The notes under the pieces were generated by a model. It was not told the DNA's origin. It was given only the letters and a program-made list of their open reading frames with translations, and ran no database searches. Both the position numbers and the translations under genes were made by a program. DNA of 29,986 nt from JBQCEE01 sp051960575. GTDB taxonomy: Bacteria > Actinomycetota > Actinomycetes > Mycobacteriales > Jatrophihabitantaceae. Positions 6,727 through 14,261 of the stretch are shown in pieces. Position 1 is the stretch's first letter; each line of letters starts with the position of its first letter. Location: assembly GCF_051960575.1 (NCBI RefSeq), contig NZ_JBQCEE010000139.1, forward strand, positions 1-29,986. Direction: 5' to 3'.

Positions 6727-7623
6727 CTACCGGTCGTGCACCAGCAGCGCGAGGGCCGCGGGCTCGACCGTCACGTCGACCGGGGTCGGGCCGACGAAGT
6801 CGCCGTCGGCGTAGGCGTTCATGCCACCGGCCTCGATACGCAGCGACGGGGTTCGGAAGGTCTGCGTGCGCGGGTGCTGCACGTGCGTGCCCCGGTACGT
6901 GCGGGGCAGCTGCGCCACCACCTGCCGGCGGGGCGCGGCCGCGGCGATGGTGACGTCGAGCAGGCCGTCGGTGGCGTCGGCGTCGGGGCACATGCGCAGG
7001 CCGCCGCCGTACATGCTCGTGTTGCCGACCGCGACGAGCAGGTTGTCCTGGCTGATCACCGTGCCGTCGGCCAGCGTCACCGTCATCGGCAGCGGCTTCA
7101 GGCGGGCGAACTCGATCGCCATTGCCAGGTGGTAGCGGGCCCGGCCGTGCGGCCAGGTCATCCGGTTGACCCGGTCGCTGATGAGCGAGTCGAGCCCGCA
7201 CGCGAGCACCGAGCCGAAGTAGGTCCGCCTCCCGTCTGCGGTGGTCGCGACGCCGACGTCGATGCGCCGCGTGTGCCCGGCGAGCACGACGTCGGCCGCC
7301 GCCTCGACCGAGTCGCGCGGCCAGCCGTGGTGGCGCGCCTGGTCGTTGCCGGTGCCGGCCGGGATGACCCCCAGCGGCACGTCGGTGCCGACGACGGCGG
7401 GCAGGGCGAGGTGGATCATGCCGTCACCGCCGACGACGACGAGCGCGTCGGCACCGCCGGCGACCGCGTCCCGGGCGAGCTGTGCCGACTGCTCGGCGGT
7501 GTCGCCGCGCACCCGGTCGACCGTCGCGCCGCGGGCGGTGAGGTGCGCAGCCGCGCGCTCGGCCGCCGCGACGGCGCGGCCGTGCCCGGCGGCCGGGTTG
7601 GTCAGCAGCGCGATGCGGGTCAC
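6727..7623 (-). CDS. Diacylglycerol kinase-family lipid kinase
   Basis: A 298-residue protein of the DagK/YegS/sphingosine-kinase family, which phosphorylates lipid hydroxyls such as diacylglycerol to phosphatidic acid. Motifs in order: NPAAGHG (9-15), the nucleotide-binding VVVGGDGM (62-69), PAGTGND (88-94), and the C-terminal beta-sandwich with YGGGLRMCPDADATDGLLDV, a family signature. Start: GTG at 7623, which overlaps the TGA of the upstream flavoprotein gene by four bases (GTGA); this indicates translational coupling. The neighbour set matches M. tuberculosis Rv2251/Rv2252, where Rv2252 is a diacylglycerol kinase linked to phosphatidylinositol-mannoside synthesis (from memory). Diacylglycerol kinase activity is the best guess, but other lipid substrates are possible. 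Confidence 0.9.
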   Translation of the reverse strand: MTRIALLTNPAAGHGRAVAAAERAAAHLTARGATVDRVRGDTAEQSAQLARDAVAGGADALVVVGGDGMIHLALPAVVGTDVPLGVIPAGTGNDQARHHGWPRDSVEAAADVVLAGHTRRIDVGVATTADGRRTYFGSVLACGLDSLISDRVNRMTWPHGRARYHLAMAIEFARLKPLPMTVTLADGTVISQDNLLVAVGNTSMYGGGLRMCPDADATDGLLDVTIAAAAPRRQVVAQLPRTYRGTHVQHPRTQTFRTPSLRIEAGGMNAYADGDFVGPTPVDVTVEPAALALLVHDR

Positions 7624-9233
7624 GGCAGCAGCTTGCCGGGGTTGAGGATGCCGGCGGGGTCGAGCGCCGTCTTCACCGCACGCAGCACGTCGACGCCGAT
7701 GGCGCCGATCTCGTCGGTCATCCAGTCGCGGTGGTCGGCGCCGACGGCGTGGTGGTGGGTGATCGCGCCGTCGTGTGCCATCAGCGCGTCGTTCACCGAC
7801 CGCTTGATCGCCGACCACTGCTCGATCGCGTCCCCACGCTGCCCGCCGGCGATCGTGAAGTAGAGCGAGGCGCCGGTGTCGTAGACGTGCGAGATGTGGC
7901 AGAGCACCAGCGCCGGCGAGTCGACCGCGGCGAACCCGGCGGTGACCGCGTCGGTCACGGCCTGCTTGAGCCCGAGCAGGTTCGACCAGCGGGTCGCCGT
8001 CTCGAGCGTCTCGACCAGCGCGCCGTTCGCCAGCAGCGGGTCGCGCAGGTAGGGGCCGTCGAAGCGGTGCTCGGCCCACTGCTCGCCCTTCTCCGGCCCG
8101 AGCGACGTGCCGCCGTGCCGTTCGAGCAGGCGCCGGGTCGCGGCGTGCCGCACCTCGACCAGCTCGGCCGGCCCTTCGAAGGCGGTGATCGCCAGGCAGC
8201 CGCCGCTCTCGGCGCCGGCGCCGGCGTCCTCGACCGTCGCGAGGTTGAGCGAGGTCTCGGTCTCGTCCGAGAGGCGCAGCACCGTCGGTCCGGTGCCGGC
8301 CTGGGCCACGGCGCGCAGTGCGGCGGCGCCGGTGGCGAAGTCGGGGAAGCGCCACGCCTCGTAGACCTTCGTCTCCGGGAGGCGGTGCACCCGGACGGTG
8401 ACCGCGGTGATGATGCTGAAGACGCCCTCGCTGCCGAGGAACAGCTGGCGCAGGTCAGGCCCGGCGGCGTTCTTGGCCCCGGCGCGGCCGACGGTGAGCA
8501 CGCCGCGCGGGGTGACCACGCGCAGGCCGCGCACCATGTCGTCGAAGCGGCCGTACCCGGCGGAGTCCTGCCCGGACGACCGGGTGGCCGCGAAGCCGCC
8601 GATGGTGGCGTAGCGGAAGCTCTGCGGGTAGTGGCCGAGCTCGTACCCGCGCGCGGCCAGCAGCTGCTCGGCGCGCGGGCCGCTCAGCCCGGCGCCGAGG
8701 GTGGCCATCAGGTCGGTCTCGTCCAGCGCCTCGAGGGTGTCGAACCGGGCGAGATCGAGCGAGACGACACCGCGCAGGCCACCGGCGAGCGGGTCGAGGC
8801 CGCCCACCACACTCGTCCCACCACCGAAGGGCACGACGGCGAGGCGGCGTTCTGTACAGATGTTGAGCAGCCGCAGCACCTCGTCGTCGCTGCCGGGGGC
8901 GACGACGACGTCCGGCGCGTGCTGCTCGGCCGACGACCGGCGGCGCAGCAGGTCGAGCGTCGACTTGCCGCCGGCGCGGGGCAGACGCTGGTCGTCGGCC
9001 GTGGTGACGTGCTCCGTGCCGACGACCGCCTCGAGCGCGGCGAGATCGTCGGCTGTGAGCGCCGATGGCGTCAGCCGCACCTCGTCACGCGCGACCGAGG
9101 GCACGTCGTCTGCGCTGACCTTGAAGAGGTCCTGCACGAGCGCGAGCAGCGTCGGCGACAACTCCGTCGCCTTCGCCGGATCACCCCAGGCGTCCCAGGC
9201 CATCGGCGGAGTCGGTACACCAGTCGCTGTCAT
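7620..9233 (-). CDS. FAD-binding oxidase, alkyldihydroxyacetonephosphate synthase-like
   Basis: A 537-residue flavoprotein of the PCMH/VAO family, closest in motifs to alkyl-DHAP synthase (AGPS, exchange of the acyl of acyl-DHAP for a fatty alcohol in ether-lipid synthesis). Seen: the FAD-pyrophosphate loop PFGGGTSVVGG (135-145); GHYPQS...GGFAATRSSGQDS (200-224), which closely tracks the AGPS block; a conserved Arg in VLRLSDETET; a Tyr in YDTGASLYFTIA; the triple His of the HHH motif at 493-495; and LDPAGILNPGKLLP at the C-terminus. Start: ATG at 9233. No Shine-Dalgarno is visible; a -10-like AACACT (9241-9246) lies 7 nt upstream, suggesting a leaderless mRNA. It heads the operon with the lipid kinase and hydrolase. 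True AGPS activity is an inference; actinobacterial homologues are often annotated only as FAD-binding oxidases. Confidence 0.88.
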   Translation of the reverse strand: MTATGVPTPPMAWDAWGDPAKATELSPTLLALVQDLFKVSADDVPSVARDEVRLTPSALTADDLAALEAVVGTEHVTTADDQRLPRAGGKSTLDLLRRRSSAEQHAPDVVVAPGSDDEVLRLLNICTERRLAVVPFGGGTSVVGGLDPLAGGLRGVVSLDLARFDTLEALDETDLMATLGAGLSGPRAEQLLAARGYELGHYPQSFRYATIGGFAATRSSGQDSAGYGRFDDMVRGLRVVTPRGVLTVGRAGAKNAAGPDLRQLFLGSEGVFSIITAVTVRVHRLPETKVYEAWRFPDFATGAAALRAVAQAGTGPTVLRLSDETETSLNLATVEDAGAGAESGGCLAITAFEGPAELVEVRHAATRRLLERHGGTSLGPEKGEQWAEHRFDGPYLRDPLLANGALVETLETATRWSNLLGLKQAVTDAVTAGFAAVDSPALVLCHISHVYDTGASLYFTIAGGQRGDAIEQWSAIKRSVNDALMAHDGAITHHHAVGADHRDWMTDEIGAIGVDVLRAVKTALDPAGILNPGKLLP

Positions 9234-9237
9234 GCGC

Positions 9238-9268
9238 TACAGTGTTACACATCATGTCAATGCGTAAC
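9238..9268. promoter_or_regulatory. Overlapping divergent -10 boxes and TetR operator candidate
   Basis: TACAGT (9238-9243, plus strand) and AACACT (9241-9246, minus strand) overlap and each lies 7-10 nt before a start codon. A 25-bp dyad follows: GTTACACAT (9244-9252), 7-nt spacer, ATGCGTAAC (9260-9268), 8 of 9 arm positions matching. A TetR bound here would cover both promoters and its own start codon. Confidence 0.6.
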
Positions 9269-9826
9269 GTCGACGAGCTGCCCGTCGAAGACCGTGTGCT
9301 CGACGCCGCCGCGCGGCTCGTCGGGGCCGGGCAGATGCGTCCGGGGATCGCCGAACTGGCCCGGCAGGCAGGCGTCAGCCGCCCGACCGTGTACCGCTAC
9401 TTCGCCGATTCCGACGCGGTCTTCCGGGCCCTGTGGGAGCGCGAGATCCGCGCCCTGGTCGCCGACCGGCCCGCGCGCGTCACCGACCGCGCCGCGTTGG
9501 TGAAGCTGGTCGTCGACCTCGCCGACCGCATCAGCACACACCCGACGCTCGCGCCGACCTTCGCCGCCGAACCGGCGCTCGTCGCCCGGTACATCCTCGA
9601 CCGGCTCGGCACCGGGCAGCAGCTGCTGCTCGAACTCCTCACGGCGACGATCCGGGCGGTGCAGGCGACCGGCGACGTGCGGCGCGGCAAGCCGGGCGAG
9701 CTCGCCGCGATGACCCTGCTGATCGCCCAGTCGGCCATCCAGTCACGCCGGATGATCGCCGACCACCTCTCGCCCGCCGCCTGGCGACGAGAACTCACCC
9801 ACGCCCTGGACGGATACCTGCGATGA
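9254..9826 (+). CDS. TetR-family regulator of the glycerolipid cluster
   Basis: A 190-residue repressor. The helix-turn-helix is at about 31-50 (GIAELARQAGVSRPTVYRYF), a very typical TetR recognition region ending in TVYRYF. The C-terminal half is helical with no distinctive motif; lipid or acyl-CoA ligands would suit the context but are not visible. Start: ATG 9254, with ATG 9260 and GTG 9242 as alternatives; there is no Shine-Dalgarno for any of them. Its stop overlaps the glpD start (ATGA), so regulator and dehydrogenase are co-transcribed. It is divergent from the flavoprotein operon with only 20 bp between start codons. The palindrome at 9244-9268 is the likely operator for both directions. 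The counterpart in M. tuberculosis would be Rv2250c. Confidence 0.9.
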   Translation: MSMRNVDELPVEDRVLDAAARLVGAGQMRPGIAELARQAGVSRPTVYRYFADSDAVFRALWEREIRALVADRPARVTDRAALVKLVVDLADRISTHPTLAPTFAAEPALVARYILDRLGTGQQLLLELLTATIRAVQATGDVRRGKPGELAAMTLLIAQSAIQSRRMIADHLSPAAWRRELTHALDGYLR

Positions 9827-11355
9827 AGCTCGACGCCGCCGGCCGTGCCCGCGACCTGGACGCACTCGCCGCGCAGCCCACGGTCGACCTGCTCGTCATC
9901 GGCGGCGGCGTCACCGGCACCGGCGCCGCGCTCGACGCCGCCGCGCGCGGGCTGCGCGTCGTGCTCGTCGAGGCCCGCGACTGGGCCTTCGGCACCAGCC
10001 GGTGGAGCTCGAAGCTAGTGCACGGCGGCCTGCGCTACCTCGCGTCCGGGCGCATCGGCGTCGCCCGCGAGAGCGCCGTCGAGCGCGGCATCCTGATGAC
10101 GACGACGGCGCCGCACCTGGTGCGTCCGCTGCCGACGGTGGTGCCGCTGCTGCCGTCGATCGGACGCAAGCAGGCGGCGCTGATCCGTGCCGGCTTCGCC
10201 GCGGGTGATCTGCTGCGCGTCTCGGCCCGCACCCCGGCGCGCGTGCTGCCGGCGGCCCGGCGCGTCGACGCGGCCGAAGCGCGGCGCCTGGCTCCGGCCA
10301 TCGCGTCCGAGGGGCTGCGCGGCGGGCTCGTGGCGTACGACGGGCAGCTGATCGACGACGCACGGCTGGTGGTCGCCCTCGCACGCACGGCGGCCGAGCG
10401 CGGCGCGACCGTGCTCACCCGCGTGCGGGCCGAGGACGTCACCGGCACGTCGGCCCGGCTCGTCGACACCCTCACCGGCGCCTCGACCACCGTGACGGCG
10501 CGTGCTGTCGTGTCGGCGGCCGGCGTGTGGGCCGGCGACGTCGACCCGTCGGTGCGCCTGCGGCCCTCGCGCGGCACGCACCTCGTGCTCGACGCCGCGG
10601 CGCTCGGCCACCCGACCGCGTCGATCACCGTGCCGGTGCCCGGGTCGATCAGCCGCTTCGTCTTCGCCATGCCCGAACAGCTCGGCCGCGTGTATCTCGG
10701 GCTCACCGACGAGGACGCCCCCGGCCCGATCCCGGACGAGCCGCAGCCGGCCGACCACGAGATCGACTTCCTGCTCGCGACCGCGAACCAGGCGCTGGGC
10801 CGTGCCCTCACCCGCGCCGACGTGCTCGGTACCTACGCCGGCCTGCGTCCGCTCGTCGACACCGGCGGCGGCGAGACCGCGGACGTCTCGCGCGAGCACG
10901 CCGTCACCACCGGCCCGAACGGCATCATCAGCATCATCGGCGGCAAGCTCACCACCTATCGGCAGATGGCCGAGGACGTCGTCGACGCCGCTGTCGCGCT
11001 CGCCGGGCTGCCGGCCGGGCCTTGCGTCACCCGCTCCATCCCGCTCGTCGGCGCGCCCGCGCGGTTCGACAGCGCCCCGACCGCGGGCCTGCCGGCGTCG
11101 CTCGTCGCGCGGCACGGCGGCCTCGCCCGCGAGGTGGTCGAGACGGCCACGGTGCCCGGCCCGCTCGAGCCGATCGCACCGGGCATCGACGTCACCCGGG
11201 CCGAGATCGAGTACGCCGTCACGCACGAGGGCGCCCTCGACGTCGCCGACGTGCTCGACCGCCGCACGCGCATCGGCCTGGTGCCTGCCGACGCCGAGCG
11301 GGTGCGCCCGGCGGTGGACGAGATCGTCGAAGCTGCCTTGATCAACACCCGCTGA
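9823..11355 (+). CDS. glpD: Glycerol-3-phosphate dehydrogenase (FAD-dependent)
   Basis: A 510-residue flavoenzyme that oxidises sn-glycerol 3-phosphate to dihydroxyacetone phosphate, passing electrons to quinone or oxygen. The dinucleotide-binding motif GGGVTGTG is at 27-34 after the first beta strand VDLLVI. The family signature RWSSKLVHGGLRYL spans 60-73. Later come RPSRGTHLVL, the IGGKLTTYRQMAEDVVD block and a C-terminal helical domain, all as in GlpD/GlpA. Start: ATG 9823, overlapping the TetR stop by 4 bp. In this cluster it would supply DHAP next to an alkyl-DHAP-synthase-like enzyme and a lipid kinase, tying glycerol phosphate to lipid headgroup or ether-lipid synthesis. Synteny with Rv2249c (glpD1) supports the call. 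It may be one of two GlpD copies in the genome. Confidence 0.93.
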   Translation: MKLDAAGRARDLDALAAQPTVDLLVIGGGVTGTGAALDAAARGLRVVLVEARDWAFGTSRWSSKLVHGGLRYLASGRIGVARESAVERGILMTTTAPHLVRPLPTVVPLLPSIGRKQAALIRAGFAAGDLLRVSARTPARVLPAARRVDAAEARRLAPAIASEGLRGGLVAYDGQLIDDARLVVALARTAAERGATVLTRVRAEDVTGTSARLVDTLTGASTTVTARAVVSAAGVWAGDVDPSVRLRPSRGTHLVLDAAALGHPTASITVPVPGSISRFVFAMPEQLGRVYLGLTDEDAPGPIPDEPQPADHEIDFLLATANQALGRALTRADVLGTYAGLRPLVDTGGGETADVSREHAVTTGPNGIISIIGGKLTTYRQMAEDVVDAAVALAGLPAGPCVTRSIPLVGAPARFDSAPTAGLPASLVARHGGLAREVVETATVPGPLEPIAPGIDVTRAEIEYAVTHEGALDVADVLDRRTRIGLVPADAERVRPAVDEIVEAALINTR

Positions 11356-11371
11356 GACCGCCCCCCGGCGG

Positions 11372-11396
11372 GATGAACGGGTGTTCATCGGATAAT
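11372..11396 (+). promoter_or_regulatory. tsaD promoter: palindrome plus -10 box
   Basis: GATGAAC-gggt-GTTCATC (11372-11389) is a perfect 7-bp-arm dyad. It is followed at once by GATAAT (11391-11396), a strong -10 candidate 8 nt before the GTG start, so the mRNA is probably leaderless. The dyad sits where a regulator would contact the -35 region; it could alternatively end glpD transcription as a hairpin. Confidence 0.5.
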
Positions 11397-11404
11397 CGAC
11401 GGTC

Positions 11405-12436
11405 GTGACGATCGTGATGGGCATCGAGACGAGCTGCGACGAGACCGGCGTCGGGTTCGTCCAGGGCGGTGTCCTGCTCGGTGACGCGCTGGCCTCGAGC
11501 ATGGACGAGCACGCCCGCTTCGGCGGCGTCGTGCCAGAGATCGCGGCCCGCGCCCACCTGCACTCGCTCGTGCCGACCGTGCACCTCGCGCTCGAGCGGG
11601 CCGGCATCACGCTCTCGGACGTCGGCGCCGTCGCCGTCACCGCCGGGCCGGGGCTCGCGACCGCGCTGCACGTCGGCGTGGCCGCGGCGAAGGCGTACGC
11701 GCTGGCACTCGGCGTGCCGCTCTACGGCGTGCACCACCTCGCGGGCCACGCCGCGGCCGACACCCTCGAGCACGGGCCGCTGCCCGACCGGTCGGTGGGC
11801 CTCATCGTCTCGGGCGGCCACACCTCGCTGCTCGCCGTGCGCGACCTGGTGCGCACGCCGATCGTGCACCTGTCGGACACGCTCGACGACGCGGCCGGCG
11901 AGGCGTTCGACAAGGTCGCCCGCCTGATCGGTCTGCCGTACCCGGGCGGGCCGTCGATCGACAAGGCGGCCAAGCTGGGCGACCCGACCGCGGTGGCGTT
12001 CCCGCGCCCGCTGACCGGCCCGAACGACGACCCGCTGGGCTTCTCGTTCTCGGGACTCAAGACGGCCGTCGCCCGCTACGTCGAGGCCAGGCGCGACCCG
12101 GGCGTCAGCACCGAGGACATCGCCGCGTCGTTCCAGGAGGCGGTCGCCGACGTGCTGACGACCAAGGCGTTGCGGGCCTGCCGCGAGCAGGCCGTCGACA
12201 CGCTGGTGATCGTCGGCGGCGTCGCGGCGAACAGCCGTATCCGGGCGCTCGCGCAGGAGCGGTGCGACGCAGCGGGCATCGAGCTGCGCATCCCGCCGAT
12301 GCGGCTGTGTACCGACAACGGCGCCATGATCGCGGCGATCGGTGACCTGCTGGTGCGCGACGGCGCCCGCCCCTCGCGTCCGGACTTCTCGGCGATCCCG
12401 ACCATCGAGCTCACCGGCGCGCAGCTCGCCGCCTGA
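11405..12436 (+). CDS. tsaD: tRNA N6-adenosine threonylcarbamoyltransferase TsaD
   Basis: A 343-residue ASKHA-fold enzyme that transfers the threonylcarbamoyl group to A37 of ANN-decoding tRNAs (t6A), working with TsaB and TsaE in bacteria. It opens with MGIETSCDETG, the family signature. The metal-binding HxxxH is His111/His115 within HHLAGHAAA, the phosphate loop is SGGHT (136-140), FSFSGLKTAV is present, and near the C-terminus VGGVAANSRIR and CTDNGAM supply the nucleotide and metal Asp. Length is normal. Start: GTG 11405 after a leaderless-type -10. It is not beside tsaB, tsaE or rimI, with which it is often clustered in actinobacteria; a hairpin after the stop suggests a single-gene unit. 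Confidence 0.97.
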   Translation: MTIVMGIETSCDETGVGFVQGGVLLGDALASSMDEHARFGGVVPEIAARAHLHSLVPTVHLALERAGITLSDVGAVAVTAGPGLATALHVGVAAAKAYALALGVPLYGVHHLAGHAAADTLEHGPLPDRSVGLIVSGGHTSLLAVRDLVRTPIVHLSDTLDDAAGEAFDKVARLIGLPYPGGPSIDKAAKLGDPTAVAFPRPLTGPNDDPLGFSFSGLKTAVARYVEARRDPGVSTEDIAASFQEAVADVLTTKALRACREQAVDTLVIVGGVAANSRIRALAQERCDAAGIELRIPPMRLCTDNGAMIAAIGDLLVRDGARPSRPDFSAIPTIELTGAQLAA

Positions 12437-12463
12437 AGCGGGGCGGTGTGTCGCGGCCCCGCT
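12437..12463 (+). terminator. Hairpin terminator after tsaD
   Basis: AGCGGGGC, 11-nt loop, GCCCCGCT: a perfect 8-bp GC stem starting on the base after the tsaD TGA. There is no U-run, as is common for actinobacterial terminators. Confidence 0.6.
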
Positions 12464-12478
12464 CCCGTGTGCGCCGAG

Positions 12479-12484
12479 CAGAAT
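12479..12484 (+). promoter_or_regulatory. Candidate -10 box for the DUF2786 gene
   Basis: CAGAAT ends 8 nt before ATG 12493, with no Shine-Dalgarno: leaderless type. No -35 match. Confidence 0.4.
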
Positions 12485-12492
12485 CGGACCCC

Positions 12493-13461
12493 ATGGTGAG
12501 CGTGACGGCCGAGCGGCCCCGACCCGGGCGCCGTGATGCCGTCGGGCCGTTCACCGAGGCCGTGCACGCGCTGCAGGACGCCGCCTTCCAGCGGGCCATC
12601 GAGGGCCCCGGGCTGCACATCCTGACCCCGCTGCTGCGCGGACGCTGGGCGCTCCGCGCGCACACCGTCGACCTCGCCGCCGACGCCCTCGCCCGCGACA
12701 CCGTGCACACGCTGCTGACGCACGGCTGGACGCCGACCGAGCTGGTGGCCTTCGCCCGCCGCCGCCTGGACGCGGACGCGATGAGCTACCTGCTCGACAG
12801 CATCGCCGCGGCCGCGCAGGTGACCGTGGCGCCGCCCTGGTACGCCGACCTCAGCGAGCTCGGGATCTCGGTGTGGTGGTCGGTGAGCCGGCCGCACCTC
12901 GCGCAGTGGGCCGTGCGGCACGCGCGCAAGCGCGCCGACACGGTGCAGACCGCGGTCGAGGTGCTGGCGCTGCTGTGCCACGTGCCGCGCACCGAGCACC
13001 CGCTGCCCGGCTCGCCGCGTCCGCTCGACCTCGAACCGGGCGCGATCGTGCACGACCGCCGCATCGCCGGGAAGATCGACGCCCTGCTGCGCCGCGCGGG
13101 CGACACCGACTTCCCCGAGGAGGCGCGGTCGTGCATCGCGAAGGCGCAGGCGCTGATGGTGCGCTACGCGACGGTGCCCGACGTCGCGCCCGACGGGCCG
13201 GTCGCCGCCGCGGCCGCCGCCGCGATGGAGCAGCTGGTACGCGAGGGCCCGCTCGTCGTCGCCAAGACGCTGTTCGCCGGCGTGCGCTTCGGCACCTCGC
13301 TCGGGCTGTCGTTCGTCAGCAACCCGGCGAAATTCACCGGGTCGGTCGGCGAGGAGGTCGGCCACTTCGTACGCCGCATCGCCGCCGCGCTGAGCCCGAA
13401 GGCGATCACCGCCGCCCCGGACACCCGCCGCCCGCGTCCGCTACCCGCCGGCAAGGGCTGA
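12493..13461 (+). CDS. DUF2786 domain-containing protein
   Basis: A 322-residue soluble protein of unknown function. The recognisable part is a short DUF2786 segment at about 193-227 (KIDALLRRAG...EEARSCIAKAQALMVRY), a helical pair found in many actinobacterial and phage proteins. Residues 15-165 look helical and include an aromatic-rich patch PPWYADLSELGISVWWSV (114-131). After the DUF2786 segment comes an Ala-rich helix and a C-terminal basic tail (TRRPRPLPAGKG). There is no signal peptide or catalytic motif I can name. Start: ATG 12493 with a CAGAAT -10 8 nt upstream (leaderless type); the open frame begins at 12448 but runs over the tsaD terminator hairpin. It is flanked by terminator-like hairpins on both sides and appears monocistronic. 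Confidence 0.82.
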   Translation: MVSVTAERPRPGRRDAVGPFTEAVHALQDAAFQRAIEGPGLHILTPLLRGRWALRAHTVDLAADALARDTVHTLLTHGWTPTELVAFARRRLDADAMSYLLDSIAAAAQVTVAPPWYADLSELGISVWWSVSRPHLAQWAVRHARKRADTVQTAVEVLALLCHVPRTEHPLPGSPRPLDLEPGAIVHDRRIAGKIDALLRRAGDTDFPEEARSCIAKAQALMVRYATVPDVAPDGPVAAAAAAAMEQLVREGPLVVAKTLFAGVRFGTSLGLSFVSNPAKFTGSVGEEVGHFVRRIAAALSPKAITAAPDTRRPRPLPAGKG

Positions 13462-13505
13462 GCCGGGCCCCGCCGCGTCGCCACGCACCATCCGCACCGC
13501 CCGCA

Positions 13506-13564
13506 GTGTGTGGCGCCCGTGCGGGTCGACACGCCGCGCCAGACCCCGCAGCGGCGCCACGCAC
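13506..13564. other. Long imperfect hairpin in the 218-bp gap
   Basis: GTGTGTGGCGCC (13506-13517) pairs with GGCGCCACGCAC (13553-13564) at 11 of 12 positions. Inside, TGCGGG-TC (13520-13527) pairs with GACCCCGCA (13542-13550) with a one-base bulge, around a 14-nt loop. Together this is a roughly 22-bp stem, 44 bases past the DUF2786 stop. It may be a terminator, a structured small RNA or another palindromic repeat. The rest of the gap (13462-13679) shows no convincing gene. Confidence 0.5.
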
Positions 13565-13659
13565 ACGATGAGGGCCGGCGCCTCGCCCCTCAGTTCCTCC
13601 CGCGCGTCCAAAGGTGTTGATCAACGGTCGGCGGAGCGGCTCGTCCCCTGCGACAGGCC

Positions 13660-13681
13660 GAAGGCCCGCGTTCGGGGCTTC
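13660..13681 (-). terminator. Hairpin at the thioesterase stop codon
   Basis: Read on the minus strand, GAAGCCC pairs with GGGC(C)TTC around a short loop immediately at the TGA. Short, imperfect and without a U-tract, so weak support. Confidence 0.35.
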
Positions 13682-14150
13682 AGCGACCGTAGGGACGCAT
13701 CTGGTAGTCGCCGCGGGTGCGGCCGATGACCTCGCCGGACGCGTCCACGATCTCGGCGACGAGCTCGAAGTTCGCCTTGTTGCCGCCGGCCGACTCCTGC
13801 TCGAGCCGGGCGATCTCGGCCTCGTCGAGCGAGACGCGTGCGGTGAGGTCGGTCTTGCCGGGCTTGAGGAAGTCGATCGTCATCGACCTCACCAGCGGGT
13901 AGTGCGTAGACGCGTCGAAGGTCGACATGTGCAGCCCGCCGCCGAGCACCTCGGCGACGGTGAAGATGACGCCGGCGTAGAGCACGCCGAAGTGGTTGCC
14001 GTTGCCCTCGAACGGCACGCTGCTCTCGGCGTAGCCGCGGCGCAGCGCCGTGAACCGCACGCCCATGTTGTACGCGACCGGGATGAGCGCCTGCAGGCCG
14101 GCGTTCATCTGCTCCGCAAGATCGCTGGCTTCGGTCTGGTCGGCGGTCAT
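13680..14150 (-). CDS. Hotdog-fold thioesterase-like protein (YiiD C-terminal/DUF4442 type)
   Basis: A 156-residue protein with a single hotdog domain. Seen: a helix with LQALIPVAYNMGVRF, then NGNHFGVLYAGVIFTVAEVLGGG (about 50-72), the region where hotdog thioesterases place the long central helix and active-site residues. PLVRSMTIDFLKPGKTDLTARV and ANFELVAEIVDASGEVIGRTRGDYQMRP follow as beta strands. This pattern fits YiiD-C/DUF4442 thioesterases acting on acyl-CoA or acyl-ACP; the substrate is unknown. Start: ATG at 14150, which gives the usual family length. It is divergent from the ammonium transporter with 111 bp between start codons, and no operon partner is visible. Confidence 0.85.
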   Translation of the reverse strand: MTADQTEASDLAEQMNAGLQALIPVAYNMGVRFTALRRGYAESSVPFEGNGNHFGVLYAGVIFTVAEVLGGGLHMSTFDASTHYPLVRSMTIDFLKPGKTDLTARVSLDEAEIARLEQESAGGNKANFELVAEIVDASGEVIGRTRGDYQMRPYGR

Positions 14151-14198
14151 GCGCCGCAGCTTACGAGGGGCGGTGCGTCGCCGCGCGGCGGCACTGGT

Positions 14199-14204
14199 TA
14201 GCGT
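14199..14204 (+). promoter_or_regulatory. Candidate -10 box for amt
   Basis: TAGCGT fits TANNNT and would give a leader of about 50 nt before GTG 14262, which has a GGAG ribosome-binding site. No -35 match. Confidence 0.3.
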
Positions 14205-14261
14205 CATCCGGCCCGGACGCGCACCGCGTCCCGCCCCGCCGAACCACACGGAGGCTCCACC

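Noticed and set aside
9255..9260. TTGACA on the minus strand as a -35 for the flavoprotein gene
   Set aside because: No -10 match lies 16-19 nt downstream; it falls in the operator spacer, and the AACACT leaderless arrangement fits better.
13406..13624. Short minus-strand frame starting in the 218-bp gap
   Set aside because: Gly/Arg/Ala-rich product with no ribosome-binding site or family match, overlapping the DUF2786 gene; the DNA is better explained by the hairpin.
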